From Zunongwangia mangrovi (lineage in GTDB: Bacteria > Bacteroidota > Bacteroidia > Flavobacteriales > Flavobacteriaceae), in assembly GCF_900112105.1 (NCBI RefSeq), contig NZ_FOKV01000012.1, positions 1 to 53,235 of the forward strand: a DNA stretch of 53,235 bases, given 5' to 3'. Numbering within the stretch: position 1 is the first letter of the stretch; every line of letters starts with the position of its first letter. The notes below the pieces were generated by a model. The model was not told the DNA's origin, did not search any database, and worked only from the letters and a program-made list of their open reading frames with translations. Of the stretch, positions 26,041 to 35,497 are shown piece by piece. The translations under genes and the position numbers were made by a program.

Positions 26041-27882
26041 GTGCTAAACAAATACCTTTTAATTCTTTGTTTTCTTCTTATAATCCCGGCTTATGCTTCA
26101 GAGGATGACACACTTTTTGTAAAAGGAGAATATCCAGATCACATTGTCGACTTTTTTAAACGATTTCAGGACTGCGAAGAAAGAACTTCCGCAGAGATCA
26201 TTCAGCACTACAATAGCGGCGAGTTTCAGGATATGCAACCAAGCCGAATGGTAAACCTTGGTTTTACGAAATGTTATAATTACTTCTCTTTAACGGTAAA
26301 AAACGACCAGGCTTCTGCACAGGATTATTATTGGAGTTTTTATAATGACGGTATTTTATTCACTTTATACGAACTAAAGAATAACCAACTTCTGCAACTT
26401 GGGAAAACCTCTGTAGTCCAAAAACTCGAGGAAAGACCTACACCTATTCGATGTCTTTCTTTTAAGGTAGAAATGCAGGCATTTGAAACTAAAACCCTAC
26501 TCTTAAAAACAGAACTGCAAGGACATTCTAATCTCTATTTTCCAACAGATTTCACTACTGTAGAAGATATTCTTATCTACGAATCTAATAATGCTTTTCT
26601 ATTAGGGCGATATTTTGGGTATTTTATTTTTACGGCTTTATTCAACCTATTCCTTTTTATTTTAATTAGAAGAAAGCTTTACGGCTTTATGTTTGGTTAT
26701 ATTTTGAGCATGATCGCTTTTAACGCCATAGAATACATGTACGATGCGCTTTTAGTGCCCGATATAATTCACAGCCTCTGGCTACGTTTTCCAAAGTTAT
26801 TTTTTATAGTGCTGGCTTCTTACTTTCACACTAAAGTTTTTCAGTATTTCACGGCACATAAAGAAAATTTCCCTAAATGGAATTCAGTGTTAAACCTCAT
26901 CAATAATTTTATACTTTTTATTGTAATCCTCTTCGTAGCGATACAGATCTTTATTCCTAAAAACACAGCTTTTTTTAACCAATTTCGGCTTTTATTATTT
27001 CTATTATTTTTTATCAATTTAGCTGTGCTTGTGGTAAACCTGGTGTATTCTATAATGAAGAGGAATAAACAAGCTATTTATTTCTTAGGTTGTAATTTTC
27101 TTCTCATTCTATCACTGCTATTTTATATCACCAATACTTTGCAAATAGGTGGCTCTACGATCTATATGTCTCCGGGTAACATTATAAATGCGGTGGCTTT
27201 TGAAGTTCTTAGTTTAACCATTGCTTTTTTACTGAATTACAGAAAGGAATTAAATGCGATGAACAAGAATCTGACTAATGCAAAATTGAAGAGCGAAAAA
27301 CTAAGCAAGGAGCTAATTGAAGTGCAGGAAAACGAAAAGCAACTTATCGCCAGAAATCTTCATGATGGATTAGGAAATACGATGAATGCTTTACGACTTT
27401 TAATGGAAGCTCCTAACAAAAATGAAAAGCAAATCTCCGGAATCTTCAGCTTGGCTAAAGACCAGTTTCGCACCCTAATTTATCAAATATCACCTAAAGA
27501 AATAGAGAGTGTTGGCTTATACAAAACCATTCAGCAAGATCTGGAACTTTTTAAAAACACACCAATAGAAATCAATCTCACACTTCTTGGTGACGATAAA
27601 AGGATCGACAGTATAAAAGCGGTGAATATCTATAGAATATTTCAGGAACTTATGTCCAACATTATAAAACATTCTAAAGCCAGCGTTGTAGATATTACCA
27701 TTAATTGTGATGAAAAGACCTGTAGCCTGCAGGTAGAAGATAACGGCGTAGGATTTAAAAAAGAGACCAGCAAAGGCATGGGCATAAAAAATATAAAATC
27801 CCGAGTGTCTTATCATCAGGGAATTTTTCATATTGAAAATACTGAAAACGGAATTATAAGCATCATCGAAATACCTATCTAA
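26041..27882 (+). CDS. 7TM sensor histidine kinase (HisKA_3 type)
   Basis: Membrane sensor kinase of 613 aa, starting at GTG. A signal-like segment (about residues 1-19) leads an extracytoplasmic sensor domain (about 20-185), resembling the 7TMR-DISM extracellular type that often senses carbohydrates or other small molecules. Seven hydrophobic helices fill about 190-395, then a coiled segment (about 400-430). The dimerisation/phosphoacceptor region has the His in ARNLHDGLGN (about H441), and a HATPase domain has ELMSNIIKHSKA (N-box), VEDNGVGF and KGMGIKNIKSRV (G-box). It forms a two-component system with the response regulator 2 nt downstream. The ligand is unknown, and I see no sign that it controls the distant xylan locus. 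Confidence 0.93.
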   Translation: MLNKYLLILCFLLIIPAYASEDDTLFVKGEYPDHIVDFFKRFQDCEERTSAEIIQHYNSGEFQDMQPSRMVNLGFTKCYNYFSLTVKNDQASAQDYYWSFYNDGILFTLYELKNNQLLQLGKTSVVQKLEERPTPIRCLSFKVEMQAFETKTLLLKTELQGHSNLYFPTDFTTVEDILIYESNNAFLLGRYFGYFIFTALFNLFLFILIRRKLYGFMFGYILSMIAFNAIEYMYDALLVPDIIHSLWLRFPKLFFIVLASYFHTKVFQYFTAHKENFPKWNSVLNLINNFILFIVILFVAIQIFIPKNTAFFNQFRLLLFLLFFINLAVLVVNLVYSIMKRNKQAIYFLGCNFLLILSLLFYITNTLQIGGSTIYMSPGNIINAVAFEVLSLTIAFLLNYRKELNAMNKNLTNAKLKSEKLSKELIEVQENEKQLIARNLHDGLGNTMNALRLLMEAPNKNEKQISGIFSLAKDQFRTLIYQISPKEIESVGLYKTIQQDLELFKNTPIEINLTLLGDDKRIDSIKAVNIYRIFQELMSNIIKHSKASVVDITINCDEKTCSLQVEDNGVGFKKETSKGMGIKNIKSRVSYHQGIFHIENTENGIISIIEIPI

Positions 27883-27884
27883 AA

Positions 27885-28508
27885 ATGGAAGCAATCAAAA
27901 TTGTATTAGTTGATGATCATTCTTTATTTACTGAAGGATTAATGCAAATCCTGGATCCTATAAAAGACATTCAGGTTATCGCTACTTTTAGAGATGGAGA
28001 AACCATGCTTAAAAGTGACGAAATTCATCGTGCTGATGTTTTATTACTGGATATTAATCTCCCCGGAAATTCTGGAATTAGTATTGCTGAAAAAATGAAA
28101 CCTTATTTTGGCTCATTGAAGATCATTTGCCTATCGATGCTTTTTGAAGAGAACATTCTTGAAAAACTGAAAGAAATAGGCGTTTCTGGTTACCTGCCAA
28201 AATTTATTCATACGAGCGAACTTATCGAAGCCATACGAAAAGCAACTAGTGGGAAAACCGTTTTTTATGAAGAAAAAGCAAAAGCGGTAAGCAATGTAAA
28301 GGTTTGGACCAGTGATTTTAAATTAACTAATCGCGAAATAGAAATCCTTCAGCTTATTAAGGATGGTAAAAGTACCAAGGAAATTTCAGAAATTCTTCAC
28401 CGCAGCCAGTTTACCATCGAAACACATCGTAAGAACATGATTAGAAAACTGAATCTTAAAAATTCAAGCGGATTGCTACATTTCGCAATGAAAAATCTCC
28501 CAACCTGA
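27885..28508 (+). CDS. NarL/LuxR-family response regulator
   Basis: A 207-aa response regulator with an N-terminal receiver domain (about 4-120) and a C-terminal LuxR-type helix-turn-helix (about 140-205). The acidic pocket VDDH is near residues 9-12, the phosphoacceptor Asp is in LLLDINLPG (about D56), and a Lys is in GYLPKF. The DNA-binding part reads LTNREIEILQLIKDGKSTKEISEIL, then TIETHRKNMIRKL. Being 2 nt after the kinase gene makes them a cognate pair. Targets are unknown; genes next door (DUF2254, ettA) are possible but not supported by any shared site I could find. Confidence 0.94.
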   Translation: MEAIKIVLVDDHSLFTEGLMQILDPIKDIQVIATFRDGETMLKSDEIHRADVLLLDINLPGNSGISIAEKMKPYFGSLKIICLSMLFEENILEKLKEIGVSGYLPKFIHTSELIEAIRKATSGKTVFYEEKAKAVSNVKVWTSDFKLTNREIEILQLIKDGKSTKEISEILHRSQFTIETHRKNMIRKLNLKNSSGLLHFAMKNLPT

Positions 28509-28540
28509 TTTTCAATTTTGATTCAGCAAAAAATATAAGC

Positions 28541-28566
28541 AAAAAAAAGGCTCCCTACTGGGAGCC
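28541..28566 (-). terminator. Terminator of ettA
   Basis: GGCTCCC (28549-28555), loop TACT, GGGAGCC (28560-28566). Read on the minus strand the stem is followed by eight T. It is 13 nt past the ettA stop. On the plus strand there is no T-run, so it may serve the response-regulator transcript only weakly. Confidence 0.87.
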
Positions 28567-28578
28567 CATATTGTAAGA

Positions 28579-30270
28579 TTATCGCGTTAGTTTTTTATAC
28601 TTGATTCGTTTTGGCATTACATCGCCACCAAGACGTTTCTTCTTATTCTCTTCGTAATCAGAGAAACTACCTTCAAAGAAGTATACTTGAGAATCTCCTT
28701 CAAAAGCAAGAATATGAGTACAAACTCTATCCAGGAACCAACGGTCGTGAGAGATCACTACAGCACATCCTGCAAAGTTATCTAAACCTTCTTCTAAAGC
28801 TCGAAGCGTATTCACATCAAGGTCGTTCGTAGGCTCATCTAGTAACAGTACGTTTCCTTCTTCCTTAAGCGTCATTGCCAGGTGAAGTCTGTTTCGTTCA
28901 CCACCAGAAAGCATATTTACTTTTTTGTTCTGCTCGCTTCCGCTAAAATTAAATCTACTTAAATATGCTCTAGAATTTACCTGTCTGCCGCCCATCATGA
29001 TAAGCTCCTGCTCATCACTAAAGTTTTGCCAGATGGTTTTTTCAGGATCAATATCAGCATGGCTTTGATCTACATAAGCGATTTTTGCAGTTTCACCAAC
29101 ATCAAAAGTACCTTTATCTGGTTGCTCCTCGCCCATTATCATTTTAAAGATCGTAGTCTTACCGGCACCGTTTGGACCAATAATTCCAACAATTCCCGCT
29201 TGTGGCAAACTAAAATTAAGATCTTCGTATAATAATTTATCTCCAAAAGCCTTACTTACTCCATTTGCATCGATCACGTTAGTACCTAATCTTGGACCAT
29301 TAGGAATGTAAATTTCAAGCTTTTCATCCATTTGTTTTTGATCCTGACTAAGAAGCTTGTCGTAATTTTTAAGACGAGCTTTTTGCTTAGATTGACGACC
29401 TTTTGGATTCATTTTAGCCCATTCTAATTCTCGCTCAAGCGTTTTTTGGCGTTTACTTGCCTGCTTTTGCTCTTGTGCTAAACGTTTTGATTTTTGATCT
29501 AACCACGAAGAATAATTTCCTTTCCATGGGATTCCTTCTCCTCTATCTAATTCTAAGATCCAACCGGCAACATTATCTAAGAAATAACGGTCGTGAGTTA
29601 CCGCGATCACCGTTCCTTTATATTGTGCTAAGTGATGCTCTAACCAATGTACAGATTCGGCATCAAGGTGGTTGGTTGGCTCATCTAAAAGAAGTACATC
29701 CGGTTCTTTAAGTAATAAACGGCAAAGTGCTACACGTCTTCTTTCTCCTCCAGATAATACTGAAATTTTCTTATCTGCATCTGGAGTTCTTAAAGCGTCC
29801 ATTGCAATTTCCAGCTTGGTATCTAATTCCCACGCATTGCTCGCATCGATCTTATCCTGAAGTTCTGCCTGCTTGTCCATAAGCTTTTGCATCTTATCTG
29901 CATCTTCATAAACTTCAGGCAAACCAAACATATCGTTGATCTTGTTGTACTCATCTAAAACCGCTACAGTTTCAGCAACACCTTCTTTAACAACTTCAAG
30001 AACAGTTTTATCTTCATCCAGCTCGGGCTCCTGCTCAAGATAACCAACGGTATATCCAGAAGAAAATACAACGTCTCCCTGATAATTGGTATCTCGGCCA
30101 GCAATGATCTTCATTAAAGTAGACTTACCAGAACCGTTTAAACCAAGAATCCCAATTTTTGCTCCGTAGAAAAAACTTAGGTATATATTTTTTAGAACAG
30201 GTGTATTCGCAGATTTGTAGGTTTTAGTAACCCCACTCATCGAGAATATCACTTTTTTATCATCTGCCAT
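28579..30270 (-). CDS. ettA: Energy-dependent translational throttle protein EttA (ABC-F)
   Basis: ABC-F ATPase of 563 aa that binds the ribosomal E site and gates the first translation steps according to ATP level. It has two nucleotide-binding domains: the first with GLNGSGKST (about 42-50) and LSGGERRRVAL, the second with GPNGAGKTT and LSGGERNRLHLA. Both Walker B motifs end in LLLDEPTNHLD or LLLDEPTNDLD. Between them lies the charged P-site tRNA interaction linker (EREL-W and NPKGRQSKQKARL). The length and the C-terminal YKKLTR match EttA of other bacteria. No membrane domain, so it is not a transporter. It has its own terminator and a plausible promoter at 30350-30357. Confidence 0.94.
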   Translation of the reverse strand: MADDKKVIFSMSGVTKTYKSANTPVLKNIYLSFFYGAKIGILGLNGSGKSTLMKIIAGRDTNYQGDVVFSSGYTVGYLEQEPELDEDKTVLEVVKEGVAETVAVLDEYNKINDMFGLPEVYEDADKMQKLMDKQAELQDKIDASNAWELDTKLEIAMDALRTPDADKKISVLSGGERRRVALCRLLLKEPDVLLLDEPTNHLDAESVHWLEHHLAQYKGTVIAVTHDRYFLDNVAGWILELDRGEGIPWKGNYSSWLDQKSKRLAQEQKQASKRQKTLERELEWAKMNPKGRQSKQKARLKNYDKLLSQDQKQMDEKLEIYIPNGPRLGTNVIDANGVSKAFGDKLLYEDLNFSLPQAGIVGIIGPNGAGKTTIFKMIMGEEQPDKGTFDVGETAKIAYVDQSHADIDPEKTIWQNFSDEQELIMMGGRQVNSRAYLSRFNFSGSEQNKKVNMLSGGERNRLHLAMTLKEEGNVLLLDEPTNDLDVNTLRALEEGLDNFAGCAVVISHDRWFLDRVCTHILAFEGDSQVYFFEGSFSDYEENKKKRLGGDVMPKRIKYKKLTR

Positions 30271-30349
30271 GTAATCGTAAAATTTTTTGGTTGAATTAAT
30301 ACTATTAAAAATTCAGTTTAAAATCATCCAATATGACTTTAAAACCGAG

Positions 30350-30357
30350 CAAAAATA
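30350..30357 (-). promoter_or_regulatory. Possible ettA promoter -7 element
   Basis: On the minus strand this reads TATTTTTG, a perfect TAnnTTTG, 80 nt before the ettA start. A TTG is found slightly too close for the usual -33 spacing (about 14 bp apart), so confidence is limited. Confidence 0.35.
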
Positions 30358-30378
30358 CAAATAAAGAAACACAAAATA

Positions 30379-30837
30379 TTAGTGATCGCCTAAAAGTCGA
30401 AGCAAAAGAATAAGTTGCCCGGTATGTTGTGCATTATGCTCTATAACAAGCAACAACTCTCTAAGCAAAGTATGATCTTCACTATTTTTAACCGGCGTAT
30501 CCAAATTGTTCTGTTCATCCAGAATGTAATCTGCAAGCTGCTGTCGCTCTTTAAAGAATTTGGATTTTAACTGTTCCCATTCATTTTCGCTTTCTGGAGC
30601 TTGTTTTTGATCCCAATAAGCTTCTGGCCATTTTGGTGTTTGGTAATCATCTAAGAATATATAATCCAGGATATCCTTCTGGGTGTAGGTGATATGGTAA
30701 AATATCTCGTAAAAAGAATACGGTAAACCATGGATTCTATTACCAATCTTTTCGAACGATGCTTCATTTAAAACCTTATCTATAGGCATAAAAGCTTCAC
30801 CACCCATAAGATGTTTTACCAATTGTGCTCTCTCCAT
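30379..30837 (-). CDS. DinB/YfiT-like putative metal-binding protein
   Basis: A 152-aa protein with the DinB four-helix fold. The three spaced histidines that would hold a divalent metal are visible in YEIFYHITYTQKD (about H48) and in EHNAQHTGQL (about H134 and H138). The helical phase around LLRELLLVIEHNAQHTGQLILLLRLLG is typical. DinB-superfamily members include thiol-dependent transferases, but most are uncharacterised, so no reaction is assigned. No signal peptide. It lies 28 nt downstream of the small membrane protein gene on the same strand. Confidence 0.82.
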   Translation of the reverse strand: MERAQLVKHLMGGEAFMPIDKVLNEASFEKIGNRIHGLPYSFYEIFYHITYTQKDILDYIFLDDYQTPKWPEAYWDQKQAPESENEWEQLKSKFFKERQQLADYILDEQNNLDTPVKNSEDHTLLRELLLVIEHNAQHTGQLILLLRLLGDH

Positions 30838-30865
30838 AAATCTATCTTCTTTTAAATTTATAAAA

Positions 30866-31045
30866 TCAAATTCGGCCTTTCAGTGCATTAAAAACCCAGG
30901 AAACAGCAAAAAAACCAATTCCCACTACAGAAAAACCTATCGCGTGATCTTTATATTTTAAGACACCTAGAAGTACGATCGCTGTGGCCACTAAAAATAT
31001 AATAAATGAAGCCCAGGCGAAAATGGTGTTCTTGTTTAATCCCAT
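30866..31045 (-). CDS. Small two-helix membrane protein (CAL67264-like)
   Basis: A 59-aa protein with two hydrophobic helices: FAWASFIIFLVATAIVLLGVL (residues about 8-28) and IGFSVVGIGFFAVSWVFNAL (about 36-55), ending GRI. The frame is open 43 codons further upstream, but that extension is AT-driven (repeated Ile, Lys, Cys), and the ATG at 31045 gives the usual form. I recall it as a flavobacterial family named after a Gramella locus (CAL67264), but could not verify the name. Function unknown. It probably shares a transcript with the DinB-like gene 28 nt downstream. Confidence 0.72.
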   Translation of the reverse strand: MGLNKNTIFAWASFIIFLVATAIVLLGVLKYKDHAIGFSVVGIGFFAVSWVFNALKGRI

Positions 31046-31226
31046 AAAAAAATATTTCTTACAAATATCGCATATTTTGATTAGTATTTTAAAAATCAAA
31101 TAGCTTGTATTTTGTATTTTAGCCAATATTGTGAAAATTTTTAAATTATTTTTGAAAAGAATTAAGCAAATCAAGGTTAAAATTCATTTTTACTCACCAT
31201 AAAATTGCTTCCAAAAAACTGTTTAT

Positions 31227-32855
31227 ATGGATATTAACTTCAATAAAAATGAAGATCATAATAAATTATTAGTTTCAGATTTAAACCATCATCTAAAGAG
31301 AGTGTATCTTGGTGGTGGCGAGAAACGTATCGAGAAACATCACGCCAAAGGAAAAATGACTGCCAGAGAGCGGATAGATTTTTTACTGGATAATCCTGAA
31401 GCTGCTATCGAAATTGGCGCATTTGCCGGTGATGGCATGTATAAAGAACACGGTGGCTGCCCAAGCGGTGGCGTTGTGGTAAAAATCGGGAAGGTTTCTG
31501 GTAAACAATGTATCGTTGTAGCTAACGATGCTACCGTAAAAGCCGGTGCCTGGTTCCCTATTACCGGTAAAAAAAACCTACGTGCACAAGAAATCGCTAT
31601 CGAAAATAAATTACCTATTATTTATTTGGTAGATAGTGCCGGTGTTTACTTACCAATGCAGGATGAAATATTCCCAGATAAAGAACACTTCGGAAGGATC
31701 TTTAGAAATAATGCGGTAATGAGCAGTATGGGAATTACCCAAATTGCTGCCGTGATGGGAAGCTGTGTTGCCGGTGGAGCATATTTACCAATTATGAGTG
31801 ATGAAGCTATTATTGTTGAAAAAACCGGAAGTATTTTTCTTGCCGGAAGCTACCTGGTAAAAGCAGCAATTGGCGAAACCATCGATAATGAAACCCTTGG
31901 TGGTGCAACCACGCATACAGAAATTAGCGGCGTAACAGATTATAAAGCCAAAGACGATAAAGATGCGCTGACCAAGATCCAGAATATTATGGATAAAATT
32001 GGCGATTTTGATACCGCTGGTTTTAGCCGAAAAAAAGCTGTAAAACCTAAATTAGATCCTAACGAGATCTTCGGAATTCTACCTAAAAAGCGATCAGATC
32101 AATATAATATGACTCAAATTATTGAGCGTTTAGTTGATGATTCTGAATTTGAAGAATACAAAAAAGGTTACGGCGAAACGATTATCACCGGCTATGCAAG
32201 AATCGATGGTTGGGCCGTGGGAATTGTTGCCAATCAGCGTAAGATCGTAAAGACCAAAAAAGGAGAAATGCAGTTTGGCGGAGTGATCTACTCAGATTCT
32301 GCCGATAAAGCCACCCGTTTTATTGCTAATTGTAACCAAAAGAAAATCCCTTTAGTATTCCTTCAGGATGTAACCGGATTTATGGTGGGCAGCAAAAGTG
32401 AACATGGCGGCATCATTAAAGATGGTGCAAAGATGGTAAATGCGGTAAGTAATTCCGTAGTACCAAAATTCACAATTATTATTGGTAATTCTTACGGCGC
32501 CGGTAATTATGCGATGTGCGGTAAAGCTTACGATCCAAGATTGATCGTTGCCTGGCCAAGTGCAGAGCTTGCAGTAATGGGCGGTACGCAGGCCGCGAAA
32601 GTTTTAGCACAAATCGAAACCGCTTCTTTAGAGAAAAAAGGCGAAAAGGTAGATGCTGAAAAAGAGAAAAAAGTTTTTGATAAAATAAAATCCAGATACG
32701 ACGAGCAAACCTCAGCATATTATGCGGCAGCAAGATTATGGACAGATGCGGTTATCAACCCTATGGATACCCGTAAATGGATCTCGACCGGTATCGAAGC
32801 TGCGAATCACGCCCCAATTGAAAAAGATTTTAATTTAGGTGTAATTCAAACTTAA
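31227..32855 (+). CDS. Acyl-CoA carboxylase, carboxyltransferase beta subunit
   Basis: Biotin-dependent carboxyltransferase subunit of 542 aa, cytoplasmic. It transfers CO2 from carboxybiotin to an acyl-CoA. N-terminal GGGEKRIEKHHAKGKMTARERI, the acyl-CoA-binding region with CVAGGAYLPIMSDEAIIVEKTGS, and the C-terminal carboxyl-transfer region with VTGFMVGSKSEHGGIIKDGAKM and IIGNSYGAGNYAM are family hallmarks. The LVDSAGVYLPMQDEIFPDKEHFGRIF stretch resembles methylcrotonyl-CoA carboxylase beta more than propionyl-CoA carboxylase. The biotin carboxylase and carrier subunit genes are not adjacent, so the substrate stays open. The next gene starts 3 nt downstream and may be cotranscribed. Confidence 0.9.
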   Translation: MDINFNKNEDHNKLLVSDLNHHLKRVYLGGGEKRIEKHHAKGKMTARERIDFLLDNPEAAIEIGAFAGDGMYKEHGGCPSGGVVVKIGKVSGKQCIVVANDATVKAGAWFPITGKKNLRAQEIAIENKLPIIYLVDSAGVYLPMQDEIFPDKEHFGRIFRNNAVMSSMGITQIAAVMGSCVAGGAYLPIMSDEAIIVEKTGSIFLAGSYLVKAAIGETIDNETLGGATTHTEISGVTDYKAKDDKDALTKIQNIMDKIGDFDTAGFSRKKAVKPKLDPNEIFGILPKKRSDQYNMTQIIERLVDDSEFEEYKKGYGETIITGYARIDGWAVGIVANQRKIVKTKKGEMQFGGVIYSDSADKATRFIANCNQKKIPLVFLQDVTGFMVGSKSEHGGIIKDGAKMVNAVSNSVVPKFTIIIGNSYGAGNYAMCGKAYDPRLIVAWPSAELAVMGGTQAAKVLAQIETASLEKKGEKVDAEKEKKVFDKIKSRYDEQTSAYYAAARLWTDAVINPMDTRKWISTGIEAANHAPIEKDFNLGVIQT

Positions 32856-32858
32856 TCT

Positions 32859-33743
32859 ATGCGAAAACTATTATTCTTATTATTTATCAATTTAACTTGT
32901 AGCTCACTTTTTAGCCAGGATTCTACCCTGATAGCGCGTACTAAAACATTTATACCAATAGATGCTTATCGGAAGTTCGCAGAAGAAGAGCCAGATCCAG
33001 AAAAAATTAAAATTATAAATGGAGACAGCTTAGTAAATGTTCCTGAAGATTTTTATCCACTAAAACGAAAAAATGGGGAAGTTAGGGTAAAATATGAACC
33101 TAAGGATTCTTCTTTTCTAGAGCTTTATAAAACAGTTGTTTTTAATGCTAAGAAGGAAAATAGCGATAAAACAACCATGAAATATTGGAAAGATGATATC
33201 AAAATATTTTTTGAGGAAAGTGTTCCAAAATCACATGTTAACGACTTAATGGAATTCGCCCAGTCGATTTCTAAAGATATTGATTCCCTTAATATCGAGC
33301 GAGTAGATAATATTGAAGCATCTAACTACCATATCTATTATTTAAATTTAAAATCTAATATAGATTACGACCCAAGAATTGCAAGAAATAGTGGATATTA
33401 TGTTAGTTGGAACGGCAAACAACAAATCTATGATGCATCATTAAAAATTAATACTGAAAACGTCAAAAATAGTATTACACAACGAAATCATTTGAAATAT
33501 TGGTTTTTTAGATCTCTTGGATATTTTTATTCTTCAGACGATATGGATTGTTATAGCATGCTTTCAAGCTGTAAAGGTTATAGAAGAGCTTCCAAAAAAG
33601 ATCTCGAAATTCTAAAATATCACTATTCCTATGGAGTTTGTAAAGGTGCTAATCTTAAGAGTTTTGAAGAATTAACCTCAGATATGCAACAACGCTTAAA
33701 AGAAAATCCAAATGCACGAATTTATGTAGTGCATCAAAATTAA
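32859..33743 (+). CDS. Secreted protein of unknown function
   Basis: A 294-aa exported protein: signal peptide about residues 1-20 (core LLFLLFINLTCSSLF, cleavage near SQ). The mature part starts with a charged domain and then NDLMEFAQSISKDIDSLNIERVDN. Around residues 205-250 lies HLKYWFFRSLGYFYSSDDMDCYSML, then SKKDLEILKYHYSYGVCKGANLKSF. This recalls the layout of DUF2927-type proteins, where a degenerate HExxH-like helix precedes an ND-like loop, but there is no intact HExxH here. Function unknown. It lies 3 nt after the carboxylase gene and 57 nt before the M1 peptidase gene. Confidence 0.68.
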   Translation: MRKLLFLLFINLTCSSLFSQDSTLIARTKTFIPIDAYRKFAEEEPDPEKIKIINGDSLVNVPEDFYPLKRKNGEVRVKYEPKDSSFLELYKTVVFNAKKENSDKTTMKYWKDDIKIFFEESVPKSHVNDLMEFAQSISKDIDSLNIERVDNIEASNYHIYYLNLKSNIDYDPRIARNSGYYVSWNGKQQIYDASLKINTENVKNSITQRNHLKYWFFRSLGYFYSSDDMDCYSMLSSCKGYRRASKKDLEILKYHYSYGVCKGANLKSFEELTSDMQQRLKENPNARIYVVHQN

Positions 33744-33800
33744 TAATAACAATAACCTCAATATAGTTTAAAACCACATTGTTTAATTTAATCATCAGGA

Positions 33801-35435
33801 ATGAAAAAAGTTCTTTCTACATTTTTATTTTCAATGCTTGCTTTTGCAGCGTCCTCACAAGTGCTTAGCAACAAAGAAAAATATACCGAAGCTGATACGC
33901 TTCGTGGCTCACTAAGAGCTGAACGTGCTTATGATGCACTAAAATATCATTTAAAACTGAAAGTAGATCCTTCAGAAAAATTTATTGGCGGTAGCAATAT
34001 TATCACTTTTAAAACCGAAGAGGAATTACCGGTAATACAAATCGATCTATTCGAAAATATGGATATCGATTCGATCGTTTACCACGGAAAAAACCTTCAA
34101 TATAACCGTAAATACAATGCTGTTTTTATTGAATTTGGAGAAGCTTTAGCTAAAAACACCACAGATTCTTTAGAATTTTTCTACTCGGGTCATCCAACAG
34201 TTGCTAAAAACGCGCCCTGGGACGGTGGTTTTGTTTGGACGCAGGACGAACAGGGAAATCCCTGGGTGGGTGTTGCCGTACAGGGAACTGGAGCCAGCCT
34301 TTGGTATCCTAATAAAGATCACCAGAGTGATGAGCCAGAAAGTGTTCAGTTAGATATTGCAGTGCCAAACGGATTAATGAATGTTTCTAACGGCAGAATG
34401 ATTGGTAAAAAAGATCTTGGAAATGGTTATACCGAGTGGAGTTGGGAGACCGTTAACCCAATTAATAATTACGATGTGATGATCAACATCGCTAACTACG
34501 AGCATTTTTCAGATAAATTTCAGGATCTAACTTTAGATTATTACGTGCTTCCTTACAATCTTGAAAAAGCAAAAAAACACTTTGAAGAAGTTCAGGATAT
34601 GATGGCTTGTTTTTACGAGAAAATGGGGCCTTATCCTTTTGTAGAAGATGGCTATAAATTAGTGGAAACTCCGTATTTAGGTATGGAGCATCAAAGTGCT
34701 GTTGCCTACGGAAATAAATACATGAAAGGATACTTAGGAAATGATCTTTCTGGAACCGGAGTTGGCTTAAAGTGGGATTATATCATTATCCACGAATCTG
34801 GACACGAATGGTATGGAAACAGCATCACCGCCAAAGATATTGCCGATATGTGGATTCATGAAGGTTTCACCACTTATACTGAAGCTATTTATACCGAATG
34901 CGGTTGGGGAAAAGAAGCGGCCTTAAAATATATTAAGGGACAACGTGCAAATATCCAAAATAGAGCAACGATTATTGGAGATTACGGAGTTAATGCTGAA
35001 GGTTCTGGCGATATGTATTTTAAAGGATCTAATTTATTGAACACCATTAGAAGCATTTATGACGATGACGAACTTTGGTGGGATACTTTTAGAGATTATA
35101 CAGCAACATATAAGCATAAAATAATCGATACCAAGACGGTTGAAGAATTCTTCGATAAACCAATTAAAACGGATTTAAAACCAGTTTTTGATCAATATTT
35201 AAGACATACCAGAATTCCGGAGTTACAATTTAAAAAAGAAGGAAAAACTTTCGCCTTTCGCTGGCGAGCAGATGTAGAAGGTTTTAATATGCCGGTAGAT
35301 GTTTTTATCGACGGAAAAGAAACCCGTTTAAAACCAACAATGGAGTGGAAAAAACTAGACAAAAAAGTTTCTAGTGAAGATGCTATAAAACTTAACGATT
35401 TAGAGTTTTATGTAAATATAAAGTTTGAATCATAA
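33801..35435 (+). CDS. Secreted M1-family aminopeptidase
   Basis: Zinc gluzincin metallopeptidase of 544 aa. Signal peptide about residues 1-19 (ends SSQ). The N-terminal beta domain (about 45-230) is followed by the thermolysin-like catalytic domain. It contains a GAMEN-equivalent, here YLGMEHQSAVAYG, the zinc site HESGHEWYGN with the third ligand in HEGFTTYTEAIYTE 18 residues later, and a Tyr region (MYFKGSNLLNTIR). The long C-terminal helical domain of classical M1 enzymes is absent; instead a short beta domain ends the protein, as in many Bacteroidota M1 members. It probably trims peptides in the periplasm. It is followed by a strong bidirectional terminator. Confidence 0.93.
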   Translation: MKKVLSTFLFSMLAFAASSQVLSNKEKYTEADTLRGSLRAERAYDALKYHLKLKVDPSEKFIGGSNIITFKTEEELPVIQIDLFENMDIDSIVYHGKNLQYNRKYNAVFIEFGEALAKNTTDSLEFFYSGHPTVAKNAPWDGGFVWTQDEQGNPWVGVAVQGTGASLWYPNKDHQSDEPESVQLDIAVPNGLMNVSNGRMIGKKDLGNGYTEWSWETVNPINNYDVMINIANYEHFSDKFQDLTLDYYVLPYNLEKAKKHFEEVQDMMACFYEKMGPYPFVEDGYKLVETPYLGMEHQSAVAYGNKYMKGYLGNDLSGTGVGLKWDYIIIHESGHEWYGNSITAKDIADMWIHEGFTTYTEAIYTECGWGKEAALKYIKGQRANIQNRATIIGDYGVNAEGSGDMYFKGSNLLNTIRSIYDDDELWWDTFRDYTATYKHKIIDTKTVEEFFDKPIKTDLKPVFDQYLRHTRIPELQFKKEGKTFAFRWRADVEGFNMPVDVFIDGKETRLKPTMEWKKLDKKVSSEDAIKLNDLEFYVNIKFES

Positions 35436-35452
35436 AACTTTTAAAGCTCAAA

Positions 35453-35491
35453 AAATAAAGCCTGAAATTCGATAATTTCAGGCTTTATTTT
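35453..35491. terminator. Bidirectional terminator after M1 peptidase gene
   Basis: Long perfect stem: AAATAAAGCCTGAAATT and its complement AATTTCAGGCTTTATTT, with loop CGAT, flanked by A and T runs. It serves the convergent M1 gene (+) and the PLDc_N gene (-). Confidence 0.9.
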
Positions 35492-35497
35492 TAAGTT

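Noticed and set aside
26041-28508. The 7TM kinase and NarL-type regulator as controllers of the xylan locus
   Set aside because: They are more than 7 kb away beyond unrelated genes. The PUL sites look like LacI-type palindromes, not the heptamer pairs typical of NarL-type regulators.
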